A stretch of DNA of 64,000 nt from contig CP136066.1 of assembly GCA_032622095.1 (NCBI GenBank), positions 185,664,716-185,728,715 on the forward strand. Direction: 5' to 3'. Shown here piece by piece: positions 34,664-46,790 of the stretch. Numbering within the stretch: the stretch's first letter is position 1; each line of letters begins with the position of its first letter. Both the position numbers and the translations under genes were made by a program. The notes under the pieces were generated by a model, which saw nothing but the letters and a program-made list of their open reading frames with translations, had not been told where the DNA came from and made no database searches. The DNA is from Siphonodentalium dalli. Taxonomy: Eukaryota > Mollusca > Scaphopoda > Gadilida > Siphonodentaliidae.

Positions 34664-35408
34664 ACGGACATGACTCATTCGAGTTTCCAAATTTTGTCTA
34701 CGCAATTTGGAAGAATGTATATGATAGGTTGACAAGTATAAAAATATTGATATACCGACTTCATATACTCTGAAAACACTTGCCTTGGTCACAGCCATTT
34801 TCCAGCTGTTTTAAATTTTTAGTGCAGAAATGAAACTAACGCTCTTTATTTACCATATCAGGACAGAGAACGCTCTCTTCTGTTCCATCCCAACCAAATG
34901 CTGTTTTTGTTTTTTTTGACCCAATATCGTGTTCAATGTTCAATTTTCGGTTACTTCCATGCGTGTATCTGGGACATCTAATGCTCGTATATAAAGGTAT
35001 TTAAAGTATTTATCGACCTATTTCCATACGAGAAAGCATCAAAACGCTTTAACGCAAAATCTCGTCTCGGGGCGTTTCAACAAGAGTTCTCCCAACTACA
35101 TACATGTATAATGGAATAGTCAGGACATTCTGACCATTTTTGTGGTGTGTATATTACGTGACCATGCATGGCATGCACTATGCACTAAATCGTCATCTAC
35201 ATTGGTCGAAACATCCGGCTGTGTCAAATTCAGCTTTGATAGAATGAATTGGGTCCACCGTTATATAATGTGCTTCTCATATAACAAGAAATACACAACA
35301 AGAAGCATATGCTTCGTTACATGACGTAGAGCAATTGACCGTTGCTATCTTATACCTCCTTCCAAATTACGTAGAAAATATTTGGAAGATCGAATAAGCC
35401 ATGTCCGT
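34664..35408. mobile_element. Family F TTAA element, 745 bp
   Basis: It is flanked by TTAA at 34660-34663 and 35409-35412. It starts ACGGACATGACTCATTCG and ends GAATAAGCCATGTCCGT. Inverted ends include CAAATTTTGTCTACGCAATT against ACGTAGAAAATATTTGG. It contains an AACGCTCTTTATT pair near 34840. A relative lies at 61752. There is no coding content; the frame at 35142-35324 is unrecognised. Confidence 0.65.
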
Positions 35409-35540
35409 TTAATTATATATACTTCATATTTGTTTTATCTGTTTTAATTTTTATCCCCGGAATGTTCAAAAGTGAGTATGTATATACTATACGATCAGTG
35501 GGTATTTACATAGCATACATTCATCTTGATGCTTGATTAA

Positions 35541-35786
35541 TGAGGCCCCACCCCCTCTTTTCGTACGCCGTATTCCACGCCCTGTTATGAGGTACGTCGT
35601 ATTCTGGCCCCTCTGTTAGGAGGTATTCGGTATTCCAAAATTACCGGTATTCGTACGCCAACCTTCCAAAAAATGAAGTTTTCATATATGTTTATGTATT
35701 TCATATGGCTGTTAACTGGTATTCCGCATTCCACCCTCTGTGTTAAGTGGTATTCCGTATTCCGGGTGGGATGGGGTGGGGCCTCA
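35541..35786. mobile_element. Family G TTAA element, 246 bp
   Basis: It is flanked by TTAA at 35537-35540 and 35787-35790. The ends TGAGGCCCCACCCC and GGGGTGGGGCCTCA are perfect inverted repeats. The interior repeats GGTATTCCGTATTCC-like text four or five times. There is no coding content. Confidence 0.75.
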
Positions 35787-35790
35787 TTAA

Positions 35791-37340
35791 TACCATACGT
35801 CACTTTGCTTGAAACTATAAATGTATAGAATAAACAGGAAAACGAAATATTTTCTTGGTCTGTATTAGGTGACCACTTGATTGAGCTATGCAAACTAATG
35901 GGTCCTAAGCACTCGTCCACGGTGTTCGAGCGATCCGTCTCTGCCACTGACATATATGACAGGGTGAATTGGTTTCACTATATGGTGCTTGGCAATGGGT
36001 CGCCTGAACCTGATTAATGATCGCAAGGCGGGCTAAGTAAACAGCTCCACGGATTTGGGAAAATAACAGAAAAATCCGAAATAAAAGCGAATTTTAATAC
36101 GATTCAATTGTAGAAATCGCTAGTTAGGCACACGTGTGTAAGAATCGAGGATGTGTCGATTTCCCGATGTGTTGCGTTTCCCATGTTTGCCTCCACACGC
36201 CATCATCGCTTCAAACGTGACGTGAATAAATTTGTGTTCAGTATCTACCATCCAGGGACGAGGACGTTTATCCGAGCTCATAATGGAATCGTGCCTCGCT
36301 GAATTTATTAGTGAGGCTGGGTAATAATTGAGAGGGAGATGAAAGCACAATGACAATGTTAACGATTGTGTTCCGCGTCCATGAAACAACGCCAATGGGG
36401 TTTGGTGACTTCTCCCACCAAGAGTCCTGAATTTTGCTATATGTTACTGGAGAATAGTTTAATATTTAAAGGTACCTAATCCATCTTGACACAAAATTTG
36501 TCAAAATGTCCACCGCAGACAATTTCCGCTCACTATGCAGGAAAAATGAAAAATTATAAGAGCTCGCCATGTTTTGGTGACTCAAAAGTAAACCAAAAAA
36601 ATAGTAACTATTCGCTTTTGTCTTGAAATTGTGTCAAAAAATGGAATTATGCTCTTTTTACCGCCTCTTCTCGAATTATTTACTATCACCACCACCTGAA
36701 AATTACATATGTACAGATATAGTGCATGGTGAAGTACACATGCACGACTTTACAAGATATACATTAGTAAGTTATTATATACGATAGCGTGTGATGTGAT
36801 GTGATCGAAATTATCGAATAAAAAAGATAAGCCTGGCCCCGTTAGTCGCAGCGTGCAGCCTGTAACACGATAACACATAAAGGGTGGTCTTCTCATCGCT
36901 GCTTAAAGTTGAATCATATATGTGACCCGCCATATCAAATCCAGTCGTAAGTCGGGATTTTTTTACCCTGTGCCAATGCATTCTCTTATATGCGCCAAAC
37001 AACCAACAGTTGACAAAGAGAAATGCATCACTCTATATGGACCGATACTCGACACAGCAAAAGCAAGAACAGTGGGTCGGGACGGAAGTCATTTCCATAT
37101 TGGATATCGGACATCGCTTGTAATTATTTGATGCTTTGACCTTTGGACCTTATATCGATTGCCATTGGTTGATCCAATCACGCACGTGTGCGGCGAAATG
37201 TCGCGTACAATAACGAGGAAGGAATGGACGTTACTATAATCCAAAACTGTTTTAATATAACTCAGACAAGCGTCCTGCGAGTCCATATGAATTGATAAGG
37301 CCAACGCTCTGGCTAGTCTCCCATACATTCAAATTTGGCA
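35791..37340. other. Gene-less stretch
   Basis: It contains a repeat of text from 33560-33600 near 35855-35885. No coding domain, RNA gene or intact element was recognised. Confidence 0.35.
36965..37005. repeat. Solitary arm of the family B hairpin
   Basis: CCTGTGCCAATGCATTCTCT occurs without its inverse partner and without recognisable element ends, a fragment of family B. Confidence 0.4.
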
Positions 37341-37344
37341 TTAA

Positions 37345-38300
37345 CCCTTTCCACACTAAATGGATATTGACTTTGCTAACCCAATTTTCCCCATATTTGA
37401 TGCAGTCAAAATAAAGGATTATGTTCACTTTTAGTAATCACGGTAACCAAACCCATAACAAAAATTTAAGAGTATAGTTCATGGTGGATTATGTTAGAAA
37501 TACTAAATGTGAAATTTATAGAGGTTTTTTAAATCTATTTTTTCGAACCCAAATTCAACAAACATAAAGTCCATATCTAAGTAACAATATGGCAATGTGT
37601 ACTTAACACTGTGAAGAATGATGAACAATACAATAATATTCATATTTATCAAGCGTTCTTTGATAAAATTACTAAGAACCAATTGTTTACAAATGGTAGA
37701 GTAACTAATTGCCTAACATTGTTGGTTGGGAGGTGACAGTTAATTGTTAATATCTGTGGAGAGTGGTGTGTTGTGAATCTCTTGACAAAATAATTGTGTA
37801 GTCCTCTATCTGGGTATACCATGTAGCCCAGAAACTAGGTCACCAATCAAGAGATAATATTTTCATGGGTAACATTTTCTGATGATAATCCCAGCTGGTT
37901 TGAGTGAACATTAACTTAACCCATCAAATTCAGTTATAAACTCAGAAATATCATTATTGAGCAATGAAATCTACTATTTTTATACAACTATACTTCCAAG
38001 CCAAACATCCAAAGAAAACTCAAGAAATGTGAGTATATTTTTATTGTTCATCATTCTTCACAGTGTTCAGTACATATACCCATATTTTTTCGTAGATATG
38101 GACTTTGTGTTTGTTGAATTTGGGTTCGAAAACATTTATTTTAAAAACTTCTATAACTTTCACATTTTATATTTATAAAATAATCCACCATGAATTATAC
38201 TCTTCAAATGTTGCATCAATGAGTTTGGTTGCTTTGATTACTAATAAAAGTGAACGCTTTTCGACTTGCCATTTTGTGCAAGTCAATTTCTATAAAACTT
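37345..38300. mobile_element. Long inverted repeat, arms about 260 bp
   Basis: The left arm (about 37365-37635) and right arm (about 38040-38290) are reverse complements. Examples are AACACTGTGAAGAATGATGA against TCATCATTCTTCACAGTGTT and CAACAAACATAAAGTCCATA against TATGGACTTTGTGTTTGTTG. The left end is TTAA then CCCTTTCCACAC; the right end lacks a matching GGG/TTAA, so it is truncated or diverged. Frames here are not genes. Confidence 0.6.
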
Positions 38301-38479
38301 GGCACATATAATCACCACCATGGCGATCTGCATGTGTATCGGCGATTAGGTGATTGGTTGGGCATATTTTAGTTGAGTTATCGCCCTTTTTAACTTGGCA
38401 TTTTTGCTGTAATAGTTTTTGTTTGCCATTTCAATCTGTGATATCAAGTTGTGTGGGGTCTGTCGGGATATGGAGACAT

Positions 38480-39150
38480 TTGCTGCGGACACACGTACCA
38501 CAGTAGCGATGGCATAGTAGCTGTGACAATTTATTATGGTGGAGTTTGTTGACAATTTGTTCGTCATAATTATGTGCCATAGCTATCCATGTCGCCCGCT
38601 GATTTTCCGCACAATGACTCGACTGGACCAATTAACCCATTTCTTTTCACCAAGGTTGATCTCTACTCATTAAGTTTTGCTAAATTGTATTCACGACGAT
38701 ATATATAATTGCACGATAGATCGTCCAGAATTGTGTTTGACCGTGGCCTGGTGGCAATTCCTCATTGGCTCACATAGCATTAATGTGGTACGTTTTTTAT
38801 ATGATCTCAATGCATGCATGTTTATCTACTTATATTAATGCCATTAATAAGAACAATCATGGCTGTTGAGATGGGTTATTCATTAAGTTATCAAGTGAAC
38901 ATGTGTATTAGCGTGTAAAATATAACACTGCGTGTTGAGTAAAGACATTCAGGTATACAGATACACCCTTGAGAGATCTATACCGTCGCTGGTAGAGCTT
39001 GGTAGACTCATTGTGCGAATTTGCATAGGGCGACATGGCTTGCTATGACATATTAATTATGACCACCAATTGTCACCAAACTCCACCATAATTAATTGTC
39101 ACACCTACTATGCTATCGCTACTGTGATACGTGTGTCCGCAGCCATTGTC
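38480..39150. mobile_element. Element with inverted ends of about 80 bp
   Basis: The left arm GCTGCGGACACACGTACCAC...GTGGAGTTTG (38482-38552) is mirrored by CAAACTCCACC...TACGTGTGTCCGCAGC (39078-39143). The inner part of one arm also occurs once downstream of foxA near 23294-23324. There is no coding content. Confidence 0.55.
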
Positions 39151-39345
39151 ATTTAAATCTATCCTTTCAAGTTACTACCAATTTACGTATTCATAATTTG
39201 AGGATCGAAAGAGCCAAGTCCTTTTACTATCGCTATTTACTATACATATGTACGACATATATATTTGCCATGTCAGTTATAAAATATGTTCATCGCTGTT
39301 TACTACCTGAGCAAACAAACTGGCTAAAAATTTCAATGGCAAATT

Positions 39346-39425
39346 ATCGTTTGTGAACGTAGCCTAAACCTGCATGGCAAATTTGCTTGGCAATTTCATA
39401 TTTCATTATAGATGCATGGGCACAT
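39346..39425. repeat. Family D-like end fragment
   Basis: GTTTGTGAACGTAGCCTAA is followed by CCTGCATGGCAAATTTGC and GCATGGGCACATATTG, resembling a family D terminus. Confidence 0.3.
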
Positions 39426-39686
39426 ATTGCACATTATGTGTGATGAACATTATCATCTAAACGAGTGTTGTATTTGTATCTTTGATTAAAGCTACACAAT
39501 GTAACGCGTGATCGTATGGTTGATTCTTGCCAGATTGTTGAAGACTAATTTCTGGTAATGGTAATTTCTGCAAAACCAATGGTAATTGACATGTATTTGA
39601 GATAACGTTTATATAATCAGAACGGTAAACCGAGACCCGTACGATGTTGATTGCACACTAACAGCTAAATTTCTCTACGCTAATAT

Positions 39687-39778
39687 CACATTTCGTTTTG
39701 GTGAAATAAAATGTATACATGACATGACACATTTCGTTTTGGTGAAATAATATGTACATGACATGACACATTTCGTCG
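39687..39778. repeat. Tandem repeat, about 42 bp, two full units and a partial
   Basis: CACATTTCGTTTTGGTGAAA followed by ACATGACATGA occurs twice and starts a third time. A short minus-strand frame over it is an artefact. Confidence 0.75.
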
Positions 39779-39779
39779 C

Positions 39780-40600
39780 TGTAATACTTGACACAACACT
39801 CGAAGACACATATTCGGATATATATTCCAAATTTATCACTGAAAAAGTGTGCAATAGATACTAGTATAGTCTTGATCATTGTAATATATTAATGATATCG
39901 TGAAATTGAGTCAGCTGTATATGAACGCATATCCTTAATGCGTATATATACATGTATGAAGAGATCGAACGGGAGGTCATTCATGATTCAAGAACAGGGA
40001 CTACCGGAAGTCGCCATACGATAGTGTCTCTTCTAAATGGATTCTCCAATTATCCATGTGTATTCGTATACCTGCCAAATAGTCATGTTCAAACAACGAT
40101 ATTCTCTCTCTATCGCCAAATCTAGGTGGCCGCCAATTCCAGAACAAACAAAACATAGCGCGCGTTATGTTCCTCCTTTTTACTATCACCGCCAAGTGAA
40201 AGAAGGGAGTTTTGTGAGAAAAAAACTTGTGTCGCCTGTCAGTCTACTGGATCTTCGGCGGCGTGTGACGTTTGGGTTCCCAGAAAATCTTTTCTCGAGT
40301 CAAATGATTCCTATGTAAACATAAGAGTAAATCTCGGTTTCTTCTCAGAAAGAAGAAAATTTGAATCGTAAGACGGGATTTGATGTGGGCTCGGCGTTAC
40401 GTTGGTGCAAATCTCCTGTACCAAAACAGGGGTCCGGAAGTCCTGACTGATTGTTGTATTTGGGATTGTAAATTATATAAGCGGACATGCGAAGAAAGCG
40501 GTGATCGCGAGCATGGGAAGATTGTTTTAAACCTAGAAAATGAATGTTTCTCAAATCGTCTGATAAAAGGTCTTTGGCAGTTTGGAGCCTCAATAAATTC
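39780..40600. other. Gene-less stretch with unrecognised short frames
   Basis: Frames on both strands near 40001-40653 overlap one another and show no domain. No repeat family was recognised. Confidence 0.3.
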
Positions 40601-40607
40601 CTATTAA

Positions 40608-40825
40608 CCCTCCCATAACTGGAACTCCCTGATTTTCGAAAACCCTGTGACATTGCATTCTCTTATGTGTGCTAGTCTCCCATAGGGAGCGAGAATACAT
40701 TGGCCTATCAATATTTACCTTTAAGCCATGCATTCTCGTATATATGATAGGGTCCCTATATATGCCATAATGCACTGGAACAGGATATTTAATGCTGCAT
40801 GAGCGCAGCTCCCGTCAAGAAAGAT
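40608..40825. mobile_element. Family B TTAA element, degenerate copy
   Basis: It is flanked by TTAA at 40604-40607 and 40826-40829. The left end is CCCTCCCATAACTGGAACTC. The right end carries GCTGCATGAGCGCAGCTCCC as in other copies. Two hairpin remnants (TTGCATTCTC...) are present. Confidence 0.55.
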
Positions 40826-41197
40826 TTAATGTTCGGGTGGTCACACATATATATGAATACATGCATAAACTACATTTATACGAACATGCATCGAAAAGAT
40901 ACACTAACGCCAATTGTCACATTTATGAGACAACATTGTGTCCATATTATGGGCAAGTACATTTATCGTTACATTAATGTACATATATTTCAAAATAATG
41001 TTGAAAGACAGTATAGCACAGAGTCCACATGCGGAATCGTTACCAAGGTTTCTTGTTTTGGTAATTTTCCTCCAAGGGACAATTTACTCAATAGTATTGA
41101 AGAATACCCCATGTTAATTTTCCCCAAAGACAACCCAAGCAGAGTTAGTTATTAGTGAATATCCCGAATTCTAATATGATCAGTTTCTACAAATTAA

Positions 41198-41601
41198 CCC
41201 TTTACCCAACAAACCGGCCAAAACCAGCCAAAAACGGCGAAATAAAGCTGCAACAGCCTAAATTATCTTGGGTCTGTCTCAATAAAACCATATACAAATA
41301 TGGATATCATTGGAACCGGCTCCTTGACCACATTGTGATGGTTATAGTTATGCCCTGTGCCAATGCATTCTCTTATATATGCGAGTCGATCATAGGTCGC
41401 CTCGTATATATAAGAGAATGCATTGGCCTAAAAAAAATCTTTTTTTAACACTTTTTACCATTTTTTCTTACATTCTTTAACAATTTTATAATTTTTACTG
41501 TGTTATGCCAATGCATTCTCTTATATATGCGAGGCGACCTATGGTCGACTCGCATATATAAGAGAATGCATTGGCACAGGGCCTTTCTGTTGGGTAAAGG
41601 G
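41198..41601. mobile_element. Family B long element (404 bp), copy 1
   Basis: The ends CCCTTTACCCAACA and TGTTGGGTAAAGGG are perfect inverted repeats, flanked by TTAA on the left and TTAT on the right (TA is also a possible duplication). It holds two long hairpins around CCAATGCATTCTCTTATATA, separated by a T-rich spacer. A nearly identical copy lies at 55503-55904. Confidence 0.75.
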
Positions 41602-41683
41602 TTATGACAAGCTAAGTTAAGTGCATTGTATTACAGAGTATCTCTAAATCTAATGTGATAGCAGTGTTACACTCATTTAAGAA

Positions 41684-41802
41684 ATGACTTGCAGATCAAT
41701 TGGGGCCATTTGATTTTGACCGGCAGAGTAATTAAACAAAGTGTGATTAATTACTCTACCTGTCAAAACCAATGACCCCAATCGATCTGCAAGTAATTTA
41801 TT
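41684..41802. repeat. Perfect-looking hairpin of about 119 bp
   Basis: The left arm with CTTGCAGATCAATTGGGGCC and CGGCAGAGTAATTAA is mirrored by TTAATTACTCTACCTG and CCCCAATCGATCTGCAAG. The loop is about 15 bases. It may be a minimal palindromic element. Confidence 0.6.
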
Positions 41803-41975
41803 ATAATAATAATACATGTACCAGTACATTTTAAAAGAGCATGCATTTATAATTTGAACATCTTTTCAAAACTACCATAGCAATTGTAAGTAACATTATA
41901 TTGTTCAAATTCCAACACAGTCTCCCAAAATAACAACATGCAGTTTGAAGTGACGTATGTGGTTCGTCGCTTTTT

Positions 41976-42194
41976 ATGAAGTGGACACCACGCCCGAGCG
42001 CTTGTACGCGGTCGGCTTTGAGTGACGAAGATGTTCATCGCATTTTAGGAAGTGTCGACTTCAGCTATTGGCTGCATGGTGAATGTCGGAAACGCTCGCT
42101 CTTTGTACTGATTCTTACGGAAATGAACTCTGAAATACAGGGTACGAAGGAGTCTGTGAACACAAAATATTTCTTGGTGACAAGGTGTTGTTAG
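41976..42194 (+). other. Unrecognised 72-residue frame
   Basis: The frame has balanced amino-acid composition but no recognisable domain. Its 3' part overlaps sequence duplicated in inverse orientation at 43537-43650. I do not call it a gene; it could be an exon remnant or chance. Confidence 0.15.
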
Positions 42195-43284
42195 ATATTC
42201 TTCCTTGACTCGTCATTAGTTTATATATCTCCGAATCAATGCACAGTTTGAATGTAGAGGGTGTGTGATTATTATGTGGCACCATAAGCTAGAATCGGAG
42301 AGTCATTATAATGAATAGAACTTGGATGTATCCGTCGGCGACAACAGTCAAATGTAAGCCGACGATACCATAGAATTCAAATTATAACCAACAGAGAATC
42401 ATTTATCTGGCATCAGCTATCAGAAGAGCCATGTATATATGTATATATATTTGGACATCCATTCTCCCAAATCATGTACACATAATTTCCATCACCATAC
42501 ACACTATATATATAGAAGAGCTTCAAGTCGTTTTGCAAAAGTAATCACCGTGACATGGCAGCTGATCCTTTGATTTTAGCTGACCATCTTGCATTGAGGA
42601 CTTCGGACATTGTCGGTGGTTTCCGTTATTGGTCGGATAATTCCAACCTGCATGTGGATATCAATAACACTTTTAGTGTTGGGACAATTTAATACAGATG
42701 TTGTATCTATTCTCTAAACTGGCTGTATTGCTTGAGAGATATACATATAAACTAATGATCGAGTCAAGCCAGGCGAGTTATCAACACCTTTTTCTACGGT
42801 GGGGATCACGTGGTTTCGAGTTGATGAGTATCACGCATTCAAAATGGCCGAGGCGATCTAAAACGCGGCCAGAAGCGAGGAAAAAAGGTAATAAACTAAG
42901 ATGTGACATATTTCATAGTATTTTGACACCTACGAGCAGATGCTATACTATTTTTCAAACAAGCTGATAACTCATTTATGTCCAAATTCACATTTGTTTG
43001 CTCTAACATTCTGACCAAAGTTGTCAGTCGAAGGATTTTCCGAAATGTATGGACTGGTGTATTCCACGAAACTCCTACTGGCAACTTTGGTCAGAATGTT
43101 ATAGAAAACTACTAAGTATTTCCGAACAAATAAGGTATCAACTTGTTTAAAAAATAAACCAGCATATGCTCGTAAAAGTCAAACTGCTATGTTTTGTGTC
43201 AGTTCCTCGTATATGATTTTGTGCGTTTAATGCGTGGTACTCATCAACCACGAAACCACGTGATTCCCCACCCTGTTTTCACTT

Positions 43285-43286
<2 letters not shown>

Positions 43287-43317
<31 letters not shown>
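43287..43317. repeat. (AT)n microsatellite
   Basis: About 30 bases of alternating A and T. Confidence 0.95.
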
Positions 43318-43321
<4 letters not shown>

Positions 43322-43734
43322 TCTTTTCCACAAATTCTTTCGAACCATGTGTTTCAGCGTTCATTTTGGCATAGTTTAACATCTTGGACTCGGGGCTTTT
43401 GACATAGCCGGTGGTTTCAGTTATTGGTCAGATAATTCCAACCTGCGGATATTATAACGGTAAACTTATAGTATTGCTTGGGTTGGGACAATATAGTAAA
43501 GATTGTGCAGTTATTCCCAGAACTTTGCATTGATTCGGAGATATAAACTAATGACGAGTCAAGGAAGAATATCTAACAACACCTTGTCACCAAGAAATAT
43601 TTTGTGTTCACAGACTCATTCGTTCCCTGTATTTCTGGGTTCATTTCAACGAAAAACAAGCAGAGTCAAGTATTACTTAATATCCCCAATTATATAATAT
43701 GATAAGTTTCCACAAAGAGAAGCAGAGTTAAGTA

Positions 43735-43946
43735 CAGTAATGCTCCAATTAATCGACTCCTTAACCACAGCAGAATTATGGGTAACTTTTCAGGATTTAG
43801 TCGGAAATATGCCTTGTTGCCATTCATCGGAAAGCTCTCGTCGAGAGCTTCAAATGAATGGCAACAAGCTATATTTCCGACTAAATTCTGAAAAGTTACC
43901 CATAATTCTGCTGTGGTTAAGGAGTCGATTAATTAGATCATTACTG
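43735..43946. mobile_element. Family C TA-flanked palindrome, full copy (212 bp)
   Basis: It runs from CAGTAATGCTCC to TCATTACTG with TA on both sides. The arms of about 100 bases are nearly perfect (CCACAGCAGAATTATGGGTA against TACCCATAATTCTGCTGTGG), meeting at CTCTCGTCGAGAG. A Tc1/mariner-type non-autonomous element is likely. There is no coding content. Confidence 0.75.
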
Positions 43947-44169
43947 TACACTGTATTAGAGAGTATCCCTAATTCTAATGTGATACCAGTGTTAATCTCA
44001 TTATGTGGTACCATTAGCTAGAATCGGAGAGTCATTATAATGAATAGCACTGTGGTAGATCCGTTGGCGACATCAGTCCAATGTAAGCCGACGATACCAT
44101 AGAATTCAAATTACAACCTACCGAGAATCATTGATCTGGCTTTCACCATCAGAAAAGCCGCCATGGGCG

Positions 44170-45479
44170 GCCCGCTATTAATGAATATAGAGTTCACCGG
44201 GTCCTAGCAAACACAATTCGAAAATATTATGTACAAAAACCCCTCTAAAATTATCTTCTCTGTTTTAAATAGGTCCCGTATTGACAGTTTGCATAAATTG
44301 TTTAGCATTATTGAAGATGCAAATATAGAGATAGACCACCGCAGTTCATCGTTATAATCTCTCAGAATTGTTGCACAATAGTAGCTATTGTTTCCGCACC
44401 GATACCTTTTGAATGATCACTCAAACAGAGAATATAGATTCTCAACTATATAAAACATATATCGTGTTTATCCTTATAGTAAAGACAAATTTGCTCAAAA
44501 CAGAATAATGCTGAGAGAACGATGGACGATAAATCTAACAGGCATAGAGCTTTGTTGGTCCCCCAAAGGGTTCGATCGGTTTTCTTTCGAAATATTCTGA
44601 AGTTTGCCTAAGACACGATAGAGCAAACATCTTTATCGACCTGGGTCGGGCCGGTAAGGACATGACAGAAGTGCACCTAAACCACCTCAGATTGTTTTTA
44701 GCTGGTGAAAGTAGACAAGCGTGATTATTTGGCAATACCAATATACTCGTTCCGTTTCCCAGAGTTCTCTATTAAATCTCATGGGAATGGTTTATGTCTG
44801 CAACCATGTCGCCGGATCGGCACGTATGTCCGAGAAACGTGATTTTAAGTGTCCGGCTCCCGGTTCATTTTTTTTAATAACACGAAGTGTCATGCTTCCT
44901 CTCTCTGCTTCGTGTTGTTTATTTTGGTTGCTATGGACATCCGGTCTACATTATTTTTAGTTTGACGTGTCTCTGAACTCAGTAAAACTCAAACTTTTGT
45001 CTCAAACTTTTGTCTGGCGTTTCTTGGTCGTTTTAAAGCGCCACACAACGATTAAGCCTCAAACTAAACCTATTAATTTCTCGGGTTTCGTCAAGTTCTG
45101 GTATATACACTGGTATATAGTCAAAATAATCGTATGAACTACCCACTGAAGAGGGCTCATGGTATAATGTTGACTACTCGTAGCGGCAATGTATATATCC
45201 TCTGTAATTTAAAACTGGGCGATGAATAACATATTATGCATATGTGCCCAAAAGTTCTCGAGTTGAGACTGAGATATATTCGCTCTTATTATTTTCGAAG
45301 ACCAAAACTCACATAAGTTACTCCAATTATATAATTCCCGAAATGAAAAAACCCACTAGGAACCTGTCTAGTTTCGTTTGAAAAGGTCTTAGACTTGTTT
45401 AAGTTCTCTTGAGGCTGTGGCAGCGTGCAGTATTAATAAAATAAACTCAACTAACTTGACCACATAATATAAATATATT
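44170..45479. other. Gene-less stretch
   Basis: No coding domain, RNA gene or repeat family was recognised. Confidence 0.35.
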
Positions 45480-45668
45480 ACTATTATTATTACCATCTAT
45501 GAAAGCAACCAGCATAATAAGTACTACATTTTTCTTATATGCACTATATTATATTATAACGCATGTACATGCATGCTTATGTCTACATATGTATGTATCT
45601 CATTTTGATACAATTTGTAATACATGTATCACTATATGATGACCAGAATAAAATTGAATTGAATTGAA
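45480..45668 (+). mobile_element. LINE-like 3' end with (AATTG)n tail
   Basis: A T-rich stretch ends in GACCAGAATAAAATTGAATT followed by further AATTG units (about 45655-45667), a common 3' tail of invertebrate non-LTR retrotransposons. No coding body lies upstream. Confidence 0.4.
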
Positions 45669-46495
45669 ATGTGAACTTTGTTATCCAGAACTTCAACATC
45701 TCACCCAACCGTTACTGAGATTATGGGTAACATCTATACATTTAAGCCGCTCGTTTGTTGCATCTTGTGCAGCCATGTTTACGTTTCTTACATCATTTGT
45801 ATAAATTAATATATTCTTTTTGGCTCCTGGATAGAGGGTAAAAAACAACTACGTGTCTGAAACCCTGTGTAACATAGTCGACTGTTGCGAGTGCCCGCGT
45901 AACCATACACATGCAACGGGGCGTCCGTGGTCGCCTAAAATGATGTTCCTGGTTTTATCCTGGCTGACATATTCCACTCTTCTGATATATTGGTTGGCCT
46001 AATCTACATTACTGTGCTCCTGGGTAACATAGTCTGCGTTCTTAGATCCTTAGATCCTGCAATTACTGATATTTGCAGTAACAAATGTCCAATATCGCCA
46101 AGGTTCATAGTGTGGGTTACATGTACAACATCTTGAACATGGCGTCACCAGTTTTATTTCATTATGTTACGTCTGGTCGTCAAGACGGGTGATATTCGTG
46201 TGAAAAACATACAGCATACGTTATATCCGATATCTTTGCTGACAACTCAACTCGGCATCGTTCAGTAATCTACACGAACATACCATTATATGTTGTTCCT
46301 CTTATTGGTTGTAACCATGCATACTGCGCATTGATCAACAGCTAAATGCTAAACCATGTGCTTGTTTTTAACTTCCGATGTACAAGGACTTGTGCTTTAT
46401 TGCTATCTACGTCTGTGTATTCGTTGCCCTTTGTGTGTGACCTAGCAACCGAAACAACGCTAAAAGTTGGTCTGACATTTGTATGTGTGGAACTC
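45669..46495. other. Gene-less stretch
   Basis: No recognised gene or repeat. Frames between 46346 and 46788 lie on both strands over the same bases and show no domain. Confidence 0.35.
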
Positions 46496-46496
46496 T

Positions 46497-46790
46497 ATGG
46501 AACGCAAGCAAATCAACACCATGTCTTAACTGGTCTGGTATATTTACATCCTGCTTGCAATTCGCGGTGTGGAACTTGAATGAATGGCGTTGGTTGGCTG
46601 AAATCACGTCATGTGACGTTGCGCGCAACCCACCGTATGTTTTCATATTATATGAACGCAACTTGCAACAAGATACCAGATTGTCGTTGAAAACGGGCCC
46701 AAAAATGCTCTCGAGTTCCACACATAATTTCATACCAACTTGCATCCAAACTACATGGAACGCAAGCAAATCAACATTCATTTCTTAAAT
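46497..46790. repeat. Direct repeat pair, 258 bp apart
   Basis: ATGGAACGCAAGCAAATCAA followed by CA and similar text to TTAANTGG occurs at 46497 and 46755. It may mark a duplication or the flanks of an inserted segment. Confidence 0.5.

Larger units (their letters stand above)
42118..44165. repeat. Mosaic of direct and inverted duplications
   Basis: 42118-42245 returns in inverse orientation at 43537-43650 (GTGAACACAAAATATTTCTT and its inverse). 42267-42440 returns directly at 43995-44165 (AGCTAGAATCGGAGAGTCAT type text). Text near 42612 (TTATTGGTCGGATAATTCCA) recurs directly near 43417. 42798-42839 and 43229-43272 are inverted (GGGGATCACGTGGTTTCG). An inner hairpin lies at about 42998-43110. 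There is no coding domain. Confidence 0.6.

Noticed and set aside
35585-35953. 122-residue minus frame
   Set aside because: It runs across the family G element with its repeated GGTATTCC text and beyond its border; no domain.
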